Below are positions 38,995 to 54,928 of a stretch of 64,000 bases of DNA, piece after piece. The stretch spans positions 1-64,000 of the forward strand of contig NZ_JAEMGS010000007.1 of the NCBI RefSeq assembly GCF_017309075.1, in the 5' to 3' direction. Below the pieces are notes generated by a model, which made no database searches, was not told the origin of the DNA, and saw nothing but the letters and a program-made list of their open reading frames with translations. Each line of letters begins with the position of its first letter. Position 1 is the stretch's first letter. The position numbers were made by a program, and so were the translations under genes. The stretch is from Motiliproteus sp. SC1-56 (GTDB lineage: Bacteria; Pseudomonadota; Gammaproteobacteria; Pseudomonadales; Balneatricaceae).

Positions 38995-39489
38995 GTGGCA
39001 CTAGGACTCGAAGACAAAAAAGCGATCGTCGCTGAAGTCCAGGAAGCTGCTCAGGGAGCTCTGTCTGCGGTAGTTGCGGATTCCCGCGGCGTGACCGTAG
39101 GTAAAATGACAGAGCTGCGCAAGCAAGCGCGCGAAAACGGAGTCTGGCTGCGCGTCGTGCGCAACACCCTGGCCCGTCGTGCGCTCGAAGGTACCAGCTA
39201 TGAGTGTCTGACCGACACCCTGGTTGGCCCGAGCATCATCGCGTTTTCTACCGAACACCCGGGTGCCGGCGCGCGCATCCTCAAAGCGTTCGCCAAGGAA
39301 AACGACAAGCTCGAGCTGAAAGCTGCCGCCTTCGAAGGCGAAAAGGTAGAGATCGGTGTTCTGGCAAGCCTGCCGACATACGACGAAGCCATCGCCAAGC
39401 TGATGAGCGTCATGAAAGAAGCTTCCGCTGGCAAGCTGGTCCGCACCCTTGCGGCCGTTCGCGATCAGAAAGAGCAGGAAGCCGCCTAA
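38995..39489 (+). CDS. rplJ: 50S ribosomal protein L10
   Basis: Base of the L12 stalk; binds four or more L12 copies through its C-terminal helix and represses its own mRNA. From GTG 38995 it has 164 residues ([35 protein letters not shown]); AGGAG at 38982-38986 decides this start over the in-frame ATG at 38875, which lies in the leader. It is followed by rplL. Confidence 0.96.
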   Translation: MALGLEDKKAIVAEVQEAAQGALSAVVADSRGVTVGKMTELRKQARENGVWLRVVRNTLARRALEGTSYECLTDTLVGPSIIAFSTEHPGAGARILKAFAKENDKLELKAAAFEGEKVEIGVLASLPTYDEAIAKLMSVMKEASAGKLVRTLAAVRDQKEQEAA

Positions 39490-39552
39490 GCGCCGCTTCT
39501 GCCTGTAACGACTTTAACGAGCAATTGCTCTAGATAAATCAGGATTTGTACC

Positions 39553-39924
39553 ATGTCTCTGACTAAAGAAGATATCATCAACGCCATCGCCGAAATGTCC
39601 GTCATGGACGTTGCTGAGCTGGTTTCCGCCATGGAAGAGAAGTTCGGCGTTTCTGCCGCGGCTGCCGTTGCCGTTGCCCCCGGTGCCGAGGGTGGCGCCG
39701 CTGCTGAAGAGCAGACTGAGTTCGACGTCATTCTGACTGCCGCTGGCGACAAGAAGGTTAACGTCATCAAGGCCGTACGTGCTGCTACCGGCCTGGGCCT
39801 GAAAGAAGCCAAGGCGGTTGTTGACGGTGCGCCTGCGCCTGTTAAGGAAGGCGTCAGCAAGGACGAAGCCGAAGAGCTCAAGAAGGCTCTGGAAGAAGCC
39901 GGCGCTTCTGTTGAAGTCAAGTAA
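39553..39924 (+). CDS. rplL: 50S ribosomal protein L7/L12
   Basis: Multicopy stalk protein that recruits translation GTPases. 123 residues: N-terminal dimerisation domain ([28 protein letters not shown]), Ala-rich hinge ([16 protein letters not shown]) and C-terminal factor-binding domain ([31 protein letters not shown]). A strong terminator-like hairpin lies 51 nt downstream. Confidence 0.98.
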   Translation: MSLTKEDIINAIAEMSVMDVAELVSAMEEKFGVSAAAAVAVAPGAEGGAAAEEQTEFDVILTAAGDKKVNVIKAVRAATGLGLKEAKAVVDGAPAPVKEGVSKDEAEELKKALEEAGASVEVK

Positions 39925-39975
39925 TAGCGAAACGCCTTGCGCGTTGGCTACTGCGTAATCGCAAGATGCGCATAT

Positions 39976-40005
39976 GGCCGGTGGCTAGAAGCCACCGGCC
40001 TTTTT
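39976..40005 (+). terminator. Canonical terminator between rplL and rpoB
   Basis: GGCCGGTGGC (39976-39985) and GCCACCGGCC (39991-40000) form a perfect 10-bp stem with a TAGAA loop, then five T residues. It should reduce rpoBC transcription relative to rplJL, as the partial terminator of E. coli does. No clear promoter follows before rpoB. Confidence 0.85.
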
Positions 40006-40103
40006 GCCGTTATAACAAGACATTGCGTCTTGACGGCTCTTGACGGAGGTGACCGCCGGTCGCGCTCTGTCCTTTGTTTCGGTGCACAAGCTGGGGAATG
40101 CTG

Positions 40104-43100
40104 ATGGCTTACACGTTCACAGAGAAAAAACGTATCCGCAAGGATTTCTCTAAATTGCCTCATGTCATGGATGTGCCTTACCTGCTGGCCATTCAGATCG
40201 ATTCGTACCGCAAGTTTTTACAGACCGGTGCGGCATCAGCAGAAGACAAGAAAGATGTAGGTTTGCACGCTGCGTTTAAGTCCGTGTTTCCAATCGTTTC
40301 CTACTCCGGAAACGCAGCGTTGGAATATGTTGGTTACAAGCTGGGTGAGCCGGCTTTCGACGTCAAGGAGTGTCAGCTCCGCGGCGTTACCTATTCAGCC
40401 CCCCTGCGCGTCAAGGTTCGCCTGATCATTTATGACCGCGATTCTTCGACCAAGGCGGTCAAGGATATCAAGGAGCAGGAAGTCTACATGGGCGAAATGC
40501 CCCTGATGACTGAAAACGGTACCTTCGTCATTAACGGTACCGAGCGCGTTATCGTTTCCCAGTTGCACCGTTCCCCGGGTGTGTTCTTCGACCACGACAA
40601 GGGTAAGACGCACTCCTCCGGTAAGCTGCTTTACTCCGCGCGGGTGATTCCTTACCGTGGCTCCTGGCTTGATTTCGAATTCGATCCCAAGGACAACGTG
40701 TTCGTGCGGATCGACCGTCGCCGCAAACTGCCGGCGACCATCCTGCTGCGGGCCCTGGGCCTGGGCAGCGAAGAGATGCTGGATCTCTTCTTTGATACCG
40801 ATAGCTTCAGCCTGAAGGGTGACCAGGTGAAGCTGGCGCTGGTGGCCTCCCGTCTGCGTGGTGAAACCGCCACCTTTGACCTCAAGGATGCCGACGGCAA
40901 CGTGCTGGTTGAGGAAGGCCGCCGGATTACCGCCCGTCATATCCGCAACCTGGAAAAGGCCGGGCTGACCGAGCTGGACGTTCCCCGCGATTACCTGATC
41001 GACAAGGTGCTGGCTCACGACCTGGTTCATCCTTCCACCGGTGAGGTGCTGGCCGAGGCCAACGCCCTGATTACCCAGGACATTCTGGACGCCGTTCAGG
41101 ATGCGGGCATCGACACCCTGGAAACCCTGTACATCAACGACCTGGACTGCGGTCCTTTCGTTTCCGACACCCTGCGCATCGATCCGACCCGCAACCAGTT
41201 GGAAGCCCTGGTTGAGATCTACCGCATGATGCGCCCCGGCGAGCCCCCCACCAAGGAGTCTGCCGAGGCCCTGTTTGAGAACCTGTTCTTCACCCTGGAC
41301 CGCTACGACCTCTCTGAAGTGGGCCGGATGAAGTTCAACCGTCGCCTGGGCCGTGAAGAAGTCACCGGCGAAGGCACTCTGGACAAGGATGACATCATCG
41401 AGGTCCTCAAGACCCTGGTGGACATCCGTAACGGCAAGGGCATCGTCGACGACATCGACCACCTGGGTAACCGCCGTGTGCGTTCCGTTGGGGAGATGGC
41501 CGAGAACCAGTTCCGCGTCGGCCTGGTCCGCGTTGAACGCGCTGTGCGCGAGCGCCTTTCCATGGCGGAAAGCGACGGCCTGATGCCTCAGGACCTGATT
41601 AACGCCAAGCCTGTCGCCGCGGCGATCAAGGAGTTCTTCGGTTCCAGCCAGCTGTCCCAGTTCATGGACCAGAACAACCCGCTGTCCGAGGTGACTCATA
41701 AGCGCCGTGTTTCCGCGTTGGGCCCGGGCGGTCTGACCCGTGAGCGCGCAGGCTTTGAAGTGCGCGACGTGCACCCGACCCACTACGGCCGTGTATGTCC
41801 CATCGAGACCCCTGAAGGTCCGAACATCGGCCTGATCAACTCGCTCTCCACCTACGCCCGCACCAACAGCTACGGCTTCCTGGAGAGCCCCTACCGTAAG
41901 GTGGTGGACGGCGTGGTCAGCGACGAGATCGAGTACCTGTCGGCCATTGATGAAGCCCAGTACGTGATCGCCCAGTCCAACGCCAAGCTGGATGATGACA
42001 GCCGTCTGGCCGAGGATCTGGTTTCCGTCCGTCACATGAACGAATTCAGCGTGATGCCCCCGGAGAAGGTCCAGTTCATGGACGTCTCCCCGCGTCAGGT
42101 GGTTTCCGTGGCCGCCTCTCTGATTCCGTTCCTTGAGCACGACGACGCCAACCGGGCCCTGATGGGATCGAACATGCAGCGGCAGGCCGTGCCGACCCTG
42201 AAATCTCAGAAGCCCATTGTCGGCACCGGCATGGAGCGCAACGTCGCCCGTGACTCCGGGGTCTGCGTGGTCGCCCGTCGCGGCGGTGAGATCGAGTCCG
42301 TCGACGCCGGCCGTATCGTGGTCCGGGTCAACGACGACGAGGTGGTCGCAGGCGAGGCGGGTGTGGACATCTACAACCTGACCAAGTACGTCCGCTCCAA
42401 CCAGAACACCTGCATCAACCAGCGTCCGCTGGTGCGCACCGGTGAGAAGGTTGCCCGTGGCGACATCATGGCCGACGGCCCCTCCACCGATATGGGTGAG
42501 CTGGCCCTGGGTCAGAACATGCGTATCGCCTTCATGCCCTGGAACGGTTACAACTTCGAGGACTCCATCCTGATCTCCGAGCGGGTGGCCCAGGAAGACC
42601 GTTTCACCACCATCCACATCCAGGAGCTGACCTGTGTCGCCCGTGACACCAAGCTGGGGCCGGAGGAGATCACCTCCGATATTCCCAACGTCGGTGAGAG
42701 CGCGCTCGGGAAACTGGATGAGTCCGGTATTGTCTATATCGGAGCCGAGGTCGGCCCCGGTGACATCCTGGTGGGCAAGGTCACGCCCAAGGGCGAGACC
42801 CAGCTGACACCGGAAGAGAAGCTGCTGCGTGCCATCTTCGGTGAGAAAGCGTCCGACGTGAAGGACACCTCCCTGCGGGTCAAGACCGGCACCAAGGGCA
42901 CCGTTATCGACGTGCAGGTCTTCACCCGTGACGGCGTGGAGAAGGACAAGCGCGCGGTGCAGATCGAAGAAGAGCAGCTGACCAGCATTCGCAAGGACCT
43001 TAACGACGAGTTCCGTATCGTTGAAGGGGCGACCTTTGAGCGTCTGCAGCGTGCCTTGGTCGGCGCCAAGGTCAACGGCGGTCCCAACCTGAAGAAAGGC

Positions 43101-44183
43101 GACACCCTGACCGAGGAGTACCTGTCCGGCCTGCCGCGTTCCGACTGGTTCAAGATCCGCGTCGACGACGAGGAGCTGGTGCAGACCCTGGAGCGTGCCC
43201 AGGAGCAGCTGGCCGAGCGTCGCCAGATGCTGGAAGACCGCTACGAAGACAAGAAGCGCAAGCTGCAGCAGGGCGATGACCTGGCGCCGGGCGTACTGAA
43301 GATCGTCAAGGTCTACGTGGCCGTTAAGCGTCGCATCCAGCCCGGTGACAAGATGGCCGGTCGTCACGGTAACAAGGGTGTTATCTCCGCCATCATGCCG
43401 GTGGAAGACATGCCTTACGACGAGAACGGCGAGCCGGTTGACATCGTGCTGAATCCGCTGGGTGTTCCCTCGCGTATGAACGTGGGCCAGGTGCTGGAAA
43501 CCCACTTCGGCGCTGCCGCCAAGGGGCTCGGGGATCGCATCAACGCCATGCTCGAGGCGCAGGAGAAAATCGCCAAGATCCGCGAGCTGCTGGTTGAGAT
43601 CTACAACCAGGTCGGCGGGCTGATCAAAGAGGACATCGACGGCCTCAGCGACGACGAGGTGCTGGAACTGGCCCGCAACCTGCGCGAGGGTGTGCCCTTT
43701 GCGACACCGGTATTTGACGGCGCCAACGAGACCGAGATCAAGAGCATGCTGGAACTGGCCGGACTGGACACCAGCGGTCAGCGGATGCTGATGGACGGCC
43801 GCACCGGCGAGCCCTTCGATCGTCCGGTGACCGTGGGCTACATGTACATGCTCAAGCTCAACCACCTGGTCGACGACAAGATGCATGCCCGTTCCACTGG
43901 CTCCTACAGCCTGGTTACCCAGCAGCCGCTGGGTGGTAAGGCCCAGTTCGGTGGCCAGCGCTTCGGTGAGATGGAGGTCTGGGCCCTGGAGGCCTACGGC
44001 GCCGCCTACACCCTGCAGGAAATGCTCACCGTCAAGTCCGATGACGTCAACGGCCGGACCAAGATGTACAAGAACATCGTGGACGGCGACCACCACATGG
44101 AGCCGGGCATGCCCGAGTCCTTCAACGTGCTGGTCAAGGAAATCCGTTCCTTGGGTATCGACATCGAACTGGAAAACGAATAA
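40104..44183 (+). CDS. rpoB: RNA polymerase subunit beta
   Basis: Catalytic-core subunit of RNA polymerase. From ATG 40104 it has 1359 residues ([19 protein letters not shown]), close to the Pseudomonas length. The rifampicin region has the sensitive-type residues: [20 protein letters not shown] and [11 protein letters not shown] carry the Asp, His and Ser usually altered in resistance. [13 protein letters not shown] and the C-terminal [24 protein letters not shown] clamp segment are intact. It is transcribed with rpoC. Confidence 0.98.
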   Translation: MAYTFTEKKRIRKDFSKLPHVMDVPYLLAIQIDSYRKFLQTGAASAEDKKDVGLHAAFKSVFPIVSYSGNAALEYVGYKLGEPAFDVKECQLRGVTYSAPLRVKVRLIIYDRDSSTKAVKDIKEQEVYMGEMPLMTENGTFVINGTERVIVSQLHRSPGVFFDHDKGKTHSSGKLLYSARVIPYRGSWLDFEFDPKDNVFVRIDRRRKLPATILLRALGLGSEEMLDLFFDTDSFSLKGDQVKLALVASRLRGETATFDLKDADGNVLVEEGRRITARHIRNLEKAGLTELDVPRDYLIDKVLAHDLVHPSTGEVLAEANALITQDILDAVQDAGIDTLETLYINDLDCGPFVSDTLRIDPTRNQLEALVEIYRMMRPGEPPTKESAEALFENLFFTLDRYDLSEVGRMKFNRRLGREEVTGEGTLDKDDIIEVLKTLVDIRNGKGIVDDIDHLGNRRVRSVGEMAENQFRVGLVRVERAVRERLSMAESDGLMPQDLINAKPVAAAIKEFFGSSQLSQFMDQNNPLSEVTHKRRVSALGPGGLTRERAGFEVRDVHPTHYGRVCPIETPEGPNIGLINSLSTYARTNSYGFLESPYRKVVDGVVSDEIEYLSAIDEAQYVIAQSNAKLDDDSRLAEDLVSVRHMNEFSVMPPEKVQFMDVSPRQVVSVAASLIPFLEHDDANRALMGSNMQRQAVPTLKSQKPIVGTGMERNVARDSGVCVVARRGGEIESVDAGRIVVRVNDDEVVAGEAGVDIYNLTKYVRSNQNTCINQRPLVRTGEKVARGDIMADGPSTDMGELALGQNMRIAFMPWNGYNFEDSILISERVAQEDRFTTIHIQELTCVARDTKLGPEEITSDIPNVGESALGKLDESGIVYIGAEVGPGDILVGKVTPKGETQLTPEEKLLRAIFGEKASDVKDTSLRVKTGTKGTVIDVQVFTRDGVEKDKRAVQIEEEQLTSIRKDLNDEFRIVEGATFERLQRALVGAKVNGGPNLKKGDTLTEEYLSGLPRSDWFKIRVDDEELVQTLERAQEQLAERRQMLEDRYEDKKRKLQQGDDLAPGVLKIVKVYVAVKRRIQPGDKMAGRHGNKGVISAIMPVEDMPYDENGEPVDIVLNPLGVPSRMNVGQVLETHFGAAAKGLGDRINAMLEAQEKIAKIRELLVEIYNQVGGLIKEDIDGLSDDEVLELARNLREGVPFATPVFDGANETEIKSMLELAGLDTSGQRMLMDGRTGEPFDRPVTVGYMYMLKLNHLVDDKMHARSTGSYSLVTQQPLGGKAQFGGQRFGEMEVWALEAYGAAYTLQEMLTVKSDDVNGRTKMYKNIVDGDHHMEPGMPESFNVLVKEIRSLGIDIELENE

Positions 44184-44201
44184 GCCGCAGTTATCAACGA
44201 G

Positions 44202-44222
44202 GTGAGGGGCTTCGCCCCTCAC
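44202..44222 (+). repeat. Hairpin in the rpoB-rpoC spacer
   Basis: GTGAGGGGC and GCCCCTCAC form a perfect 9-bp stem with a TTC loop. It has no U tract. A near copy starting with the same GGTGAGGGGC follows the second tuf gene at 52991. It may be an RNA-stability or processing element. Confidence 0.5.
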
Positions 44223-44249
44223 AACCGATAACTCCGTTAGGAGCCGCCG

Positions 44250-48491
<4,242 letters not shown>

Positions 48492-48496
48492 TCGGT

Positions 48497-48526
48497 AAGG
48501 GCCTGAACCCTTGGGTTCGGGCCCTT
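48497..48526 (+). terminator. Terminator of rpoBC
   Basis: A 14-nt arm (48497-48510) pairs with 48513-48526 with one G-T pair. A short TTATT tail follows. It begins 5 nt after the rpoC stop, so rpsL has its own promoter. Confidence 0.7.
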
Positions 48527-48527
48527 A

Positions 48528-48556
48528 TTGACTCAGGCGGGCGAGATGATTAAAAT
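48528..48556 (+). promoter_or_regulatory. Promoter of the str operon
   Basis: TTGACT (48528-48533), exactly 17 bp, TAAAAT (48551-48556), then a CG-containing discriminator. It overlaps the tail of the rpoBC terminator and lies 79 bp before rpsL. Confidence 0.82.
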
Positions 48557-48634
48557 TTCGCCCCTTCGTGGCAGGGTCGCAGATCCTGTCTTTTTGTATG
48601 GTGCTTTTTATTCAAAAGCGTGGAGTTAAGCTGA

Positions 48635-49608
<974 letters not shown>

Positions 49609-49623
49609 ACAGAGGACAATTCC

Positions 49624-51720
49624 GTGGCTCGTAAAACACCGCTTAACCGGTACCGCAACATCGGCATCTGTGCCCACGTTGACGCCGGTAAGACCACCAC
49701 TACCGAGCGCGTCCTGTTCTACACCGGTCTGTCCCACAAGATCGGTGAGGTACACGACGGCGCCGCTACCATGGACTGGATGGAGCAGGAGCAGGAGCGG
49801 GGTATCACCATCACCTCCGCCGCGACGACCTGTTTCTGGGCTGGTATGAACCAGCAGTTCGACCAGCACCGCGTCAACATCATCGACACCCCCGGGCACG
49901 TTGACTTCACTATCGAAGTTGAGCGTTCCCTGCGGGTTCTCGACGGCGCTGTGGTCGTGCTCTGTGCCTCCTCCGGCGTACAGCCCCAGACCGAGACCGT
50001 CTGGCGTCAGGCCAACAAGTACGAAGTGCCCCGCATGGTGTTCGTCAACAAGATGGACCGTGCCGGCGCTGACTTCGACATGGTTGTTGAGCAGCTGAAA
50101 AGCCGTCTGGGCGCCGTCGCCGTGCCGATCAACTTCCCGATCGGTGCCGAGGACGAGTTCAAGGGCGTGGTCGACCTGGTCAAGATGAAGGCGATTCTCT
50201 GGAACGAAGAAGACCAGGGCATGACCTACGAAGAGGCGGACATCCCCGCCGACCTGCAGGCCAAGGCCGAAGAACTGCGCGAGCAGCTGGTCGAAGCCGC
50301 CGCCGAAGGCTCCGAAGAGCTGATGGAGAAGTACCTCGAAGAGGGCGACCTGACCAACGACGAGATCAAGGCCGGTATCCGTGCCCGCACCCTGGCGAAC
50401 GAGATCGTGCCCATGCTGGCAGGCTCCGCGTTCAAGAACAAGGGTGTGCAGGCCATGCTGGATGCGGTTATCGAGCTGATGCCCTCGCCCCTGGACGTTA
50501 AGGCGATCGAAGGTACCCTGGACGACGCCGAAGGCACCGTGGCTACCCGTGAGGCCGACGACAAGGCGCCCTTCGCCGCCCTGGCGTTCAAGATCGCCAC
50601 CGACCCCTTCGTCGGTACCCTGACCTTTATCCGGGTCTACTCCGGTACCCTCAAGTCCGGTGATGCGGTTTACAACTCCGTCAAGCAGAAGAAAGAGCGC
50701 GTCGGCCGTATGGTGCAGATGCACTCCAACAACCGCGAGGAGATCAAGGAAGTGCTGGCCGGCGACATCGCCGCCACCATCGGCCTGAAGGACGTTACCA
50801 CCGGTGACACCCTGTGCGATATCGACAACAAGATCGTTCTCGAGCGCATGGAGTTCCCCGATCCGGTAATCTCCGTAGCCGTTGAACCCAAGTCCAAGGC
50901 CGACCAGGAGAAGATGGGTATCGCGCTGGGCAAGCTGGCCCAGGAAGACCCCTCCTTCCGTGTCGAGACCGACGAGGAATCCGGACAGACCATCATTTCC
51001 GGTATGGGTGAGCTGCACCTGGACATCATCGTCGACCGCATGAAGCGCGAGTTCAAGGTAGAGGCCAACATCGGCAAGCCCCGCGTGGCCTACCGCGAGA
51101 AGATCCGCAGCTCTGTCGACGCCAACCACAAGTTTGCCCGTCAGTCCGGTGGTCGCGGCCAGTACGGTCACGTGGTCATCGAGTTCTCTCCCTCCGAGGA
51201 GGACGGTCTGGAGTTCGTCAACGAGATCGTCGGTGGTGTTATTCCCAAGGAATACATTCCCGCGATCGAGAAGGGGATCACCGAGCAGATGCAGAACGGC
51301 GTCATCGCGGGCTACCCGCTGCTGGGCCTGAAAGCGCGTCTGTACGACGGCTCCTTCCACGAGGTGGACTCCAACGAGATGGCGTTCAAGATCGCTGCCT
51401 CTCAGGCACTGAAGAAGTACGCCGCGCAAGCGAATCCCTGCCTGCTCGAGCCGATGATGAAGGTCGAGGTGGTCACCCCTGAGGATTACATGGGCGACGT
51501 CATGGGCGACCTGAACCGTCGCCGCGGTATCGTTCAGGGCATGGAGGATACCCCCTCCGGTAAGGTTATCCGGGCCGAGGTGCCGCTGGGTGAAATGTTC
51601 GGTTATGCAACCGACCTGCGCTCTGCGACCCAGGGTCGTGCGACCTACGCCATGGAGTTTGAGAAATACGCCGAGGCGCCGCAGAACATCGCCGAAGCTG
51701 TTATCAACGCTGAATCTTAA
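49624..51720 (+). CDS. fusA: Elongation factor G
   Basis: Translocase GTPase of the ribosome. 698 residues from a GTG start, with [42 protein letters not shown] and [10 protein letters not shown], and domains II-V complete through the C-terminal [20 protein letters not shown]. The five-domain form and the str-operon position mark it as the housekeeping copy. The second tuf gene follows after 32 bp. Confidence 0.98.
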   Translation: MARKTPLNRYRNIGICAHVDAGKTTTTERVLFYTGLSHKIGEVHDGAATMDWMEQEQERGITITSAATTCFWAGMNQQFDQHRVNIIDTPGHVDFTIEVERSLRVLDGAVVVLCASSGVQPQTETVWRQANKYEVPRMVFVNKMDRAGADFDMVVEQLKSRLGAVAVPINFPIGAEDEFKGVVDLVKMKAILWNEEDQGMTYEEADIPADLQAKAEELREQLVEAAAEGSEELMEKYLEEGDLTNDEIKAGIRARTLANEIVPMLAGSAFKNKGVQAMLDAVIELMPSPLDVKAIEGTLDDAEGTVATREADDKAPFAALAFKIATDPFVGTLTFIRVYSGTLKSGDAVYNSVKQKKERVGRMVQMHSNNREEIKEVLAGDIAATIGLKDVTTGDTLCDIDNKIVLERMEFPDPVISVAVEPKSKADQEKMGIALGKLAQEDPSFRVETDEESGQTIISGMGELHLDIIVDRMKREFKVEANIGKPRVAYREKIRSSVDANHKFARQSGGRGQYGHVVIEFSPSEEDGLEFVNEIVGGVIPKEYIPAIEKGITEQMQNGVIAGYPLLGLKARLYDGSFHEVDSNEMAFKIAASQALKKYAAQANPCLLEPMMKVEVVTPEDYMGDVMGDLNRRRGIVQGMEDTPSGKVIRAEVPLGEMFGYATDLRSATQGRATYAMEFEKYAEAPQNIAEAVINAES

Positions 51721-51752
51721 TCACTGATTACGAGACTAAGAGGTTATATACC

Positions 51753-52979
<1,227 letters not shown>

Positions 52980-52990
52980 TCTTGGTGGCA

Positions 52991-53012
52991 GGTGAGGGGC
53001 TCGCCCTTCACC
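52991..53012 (+). repeat. Hairpin after tuf copy 2, near copy of the rpoB-rpoC hairpin
   Basis: GGTGAGGGGC (52991-53000) pairs with GCCCTTCACC (53003-53012) with one G-T pair. Its first ten bases equal those at 44201-44210 in the rpoB-rpoC spacer. It lies upstream of the true terminator. Confidence 0.5.
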
Positions 53013-53021
53013 GCCTTCTCG

Positions 53022-53055
53022 AAAAGCCGCGTCTCCCAGGAGGCGCGGCTTTTTT
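53022..53055 (+). terminator. Strong terminator of the str operon
   Basis: AAAAGCCGCG (53022-53031) pairs perfectly with CGCGGCTTTT (53044-53053), ending in a T run. It lies 43 nt past the tuf stop, so the str operon ends here. Confidence 0.88.
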
Positions 53056-53327
53056 ATTGCCTAGGGACATCAAGACGTCCCTGCCGCCATCCTGCGCACA
53101 AAGGCCTAGGTCTCCCTCAGGTCACCCGCTGGCTGCCTGCGCTATAGTTTCATACGCGGGCCAGTGAGTTGGCATCGAAGAAGTTAACCAGCAGCCTTAT
53201 TGGCCGGTCTGCTACGTATGTATCTAGCCAGGCCGCGTTCCCTCGCATCGCCTTAATCGGCTGTTTGGCCCGTTATCGGCAGTCCTGTCCTCAATCGCTT
53301 TTTCCAAACCAGTTGAAGGAGGCCTTT

Positions 53328-54095
53328 ATGCCGACCCAGGAAGAACTGCAGATGTGGCTTGAGGAGGTGGCGACGGCCGCGGCCCCGTTCGGGGAGGCGG
53401 CGTCTGTGGCGGCCGCAGCGCCGGATATTACCTGTGCCTATCTCATCAACCTCCTGAATCGCCTGCTGCTCAGGATTGCGCAGGATACGGCGATCAGCGG
53501 TATGACCGGTGCAGAAACCCAGGCCTACCGGGATCTGCAGGTGCTGCGCACAAGAATTATCCGCGCCTGCGATGAGTCGCAGCAGCCTGAAGAGGTCGAA
53601 GAGACATCGGAGAATGGCGACGAGCCGGAGCCCGGGAGCGAGACGCCGCCGGATGAGACGGAGAGTGAACCGGTAACGCCGCTTCCCGAGAAGCCGCAAC
53701 CGGTTGAGGTGGTGGAGCCCGATCCTACCTGTTGCGATATCCACGGCCACCAGCTGCCCAGCCTGGATTTCCGGGGGCTGACCCTCGGGCAGCGCTCAGG
53801 CGGTGTGCTGCTTGGTGGCAGCGTGGTGAGCGAGCATCCCTGTGGTTTCGCCTATTGGGACATGAAAGTGGTGATGGTCGGGCGGGACGGCACTCAGACG
53901 CGGGTCTACCGGACGACCAGTCGTGTGGGGAACTCCTCCAAGCAGCTTTCGCTGGAGTTACCCTCGTCGCTGCTGCGGGGCTTTCGCTCCGGATTTGTCG
54001 AGATCACGGTGGAATCGACCTGTGGCACCTCGAACCGCGCCATCCGCAGTAACCACGGCTGGGTGATCAAGCCCGGCAGTCCGACGCAGCCTTAG
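53328..54095 (+). CDS. Orphan protein with acidic linker, 255 residues
   Basis: I do not recognise this protein. ATG 53328 has a perfect AAGGAGG five bases upstream; the frame extends further up but without a site. Three parts are visible: an N-terminal helical domain (about 1-80, rich in Ala and Leu), a Glu/Pro/Thr-rich linker (about 85-130), and a C-terminal strand-rich domain (about 132-255) with four Cys residues (DPTCCDIHGHQ, EHPCGFAYWDMKVVMVG, VESTCGTSN). There is no signal peptide, so it may be cytoplasmic, or exported by a non-Sec route. It occupies the place where the S10 operon usually follows tuf. Confidence 0.75.
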   Translation: MPTQEELQMWLEEVATAAAPFGEAASVAAAAPDITCAYLINLLNRLLLRIAQDTAISGMTGAETQAYRDLQVLRTRIIRACDESQQPEEVEETSENGDEPEPGSETPPDETESEPVTPLPEKPQPVEVVEPDPTCCDIHGHQLPSLDFRGLTLGQRSGGVLLGGSVVSEHPCGFAYWDMKVVMVGRDGTQTRVYRTTSRVGNSSKQLSLELPSSLLRGFRSGFVEITVESTCGTSNRAIRSNHGWVIKPGSPTQP

Positions 54096-54245
54096 GCTGG
54101 GCGTTCTTTGAGGCTTGTGGCGTATCGGTGCGCGATCAGCGCTACGCCGCGAGGAGGTACCCAGGTAGCAGGGCAGAAATAAAAGGAGAGGGGAAAGCCG
54201 GGAAGTTGCGGCTAGCGGCGATTGTGCGCCGCCAGCCGGCGGGTC

Positions 54246-54743
54246 TTATTGCTGCTGGTCCGAAGCGTCGGCCAGGATTTCGGCGCCCTGGCACCCGGAG
54301 AGGGCGAGCTGGGGCGGGTTGAAGGAGAAGGTGAAGTTGCCGGCCTGCTTGAGGGCATTAAGCCCGAGAATCTGGCGTGTCTTGCCCGGGAACACCGCGG
54401 CTTCGACGTTGGTGAGCCTGCAGTTGCCGATGTTCATCTCGGCCAGTTCGTAAACCGGGACCACGATCTCCGAGCCGTTGGCCAGCACTCCTCGCAGCTC
54501 GCGCTGGTACTCGGCCTGACCGCTCTCTTTCAGCCCCGCCAGGGTGGTTTCGTTGATGGTCATGTAGCCCGAGCCTGTGTCGACCATGAAATCCATTGCA
54601 CCCATCTCGCCGACCTCTGCCTGAACGTAGAAGGTGGTCGCATTCCCTTGCCACATGGGAATGGTATTGCTCGCTTCGTTGGCGTTCGCGGCGGAGAAGG
54701 TCAGGGGACCCAGGAGGGCAAAGAGGGGCAGCAGTTTCTTCAT
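54246..54743 (-). CDS. Retropepsin-like aspartic protease, exported
   Basis: A 165-residue periplasmic protein with signal peptide MKKLLPLFALLGPLTFSAANA. The mature part is a single retroviral-type aspartic protease domain: FMVDTGSGYMTINETTLAGL carries the catalytic Asp-Thr-Gly, and RQILGLNALKQAGNFTF is the second conserved block (GLNAL...F). Such proteins act as homodimers. The ATG at 54743 is preferred to an upstream one because the signal peptide starts there. The target is unknown, and there is no obvious operon partner. Confidence 0.82.
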   Translation of the reverse strand: MKKLLPLFALLGPLTFSAANANEASNTIPMWQGNATTFYVQAEVGEMGAMDFMVDTGSGYMTINETTLAGLKESGQAEYQRELRGVLANGSEIVVPVYELAEMNIGNCRLTNVEAAVFPGKTRQILGLNALKQAGNFTFSFNPPQLALSGCQGAEILADASDQQQ

Positions 54744-54928
54744 CGTAGAAAATCTCACGGTAGCTGAGTCTCTGGGCACGCCTTAGGCGACTGCGCTTGC
54801 CCGTTTGGCCATCCTCTGGCATGCGGTAGGTCACCGCTCAATCTGTACCGGCTAGAGTAGCGAGTTTCCCACAGGTGGGCATTGACGGATGTCAGGCAAA
54901 CGCCCGTTTTGATCAAAAAACAGCCTGC

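Noticed and set aside
41640..41760. Possible rifampicin-resistance change in rpoB and streptomycin change in rpsL
   Set aside because: The rifampicin-region Asp, His and Ser, and rpsL Lys43 and Lys88, are all wild type.
53169..53327. N-terminal extension of the orphan protein at 53328
   Set aside because: The upstream start has no Shine-Dalgarno sequence, while ATG 53328 has AAGGAGG at ideal distance.
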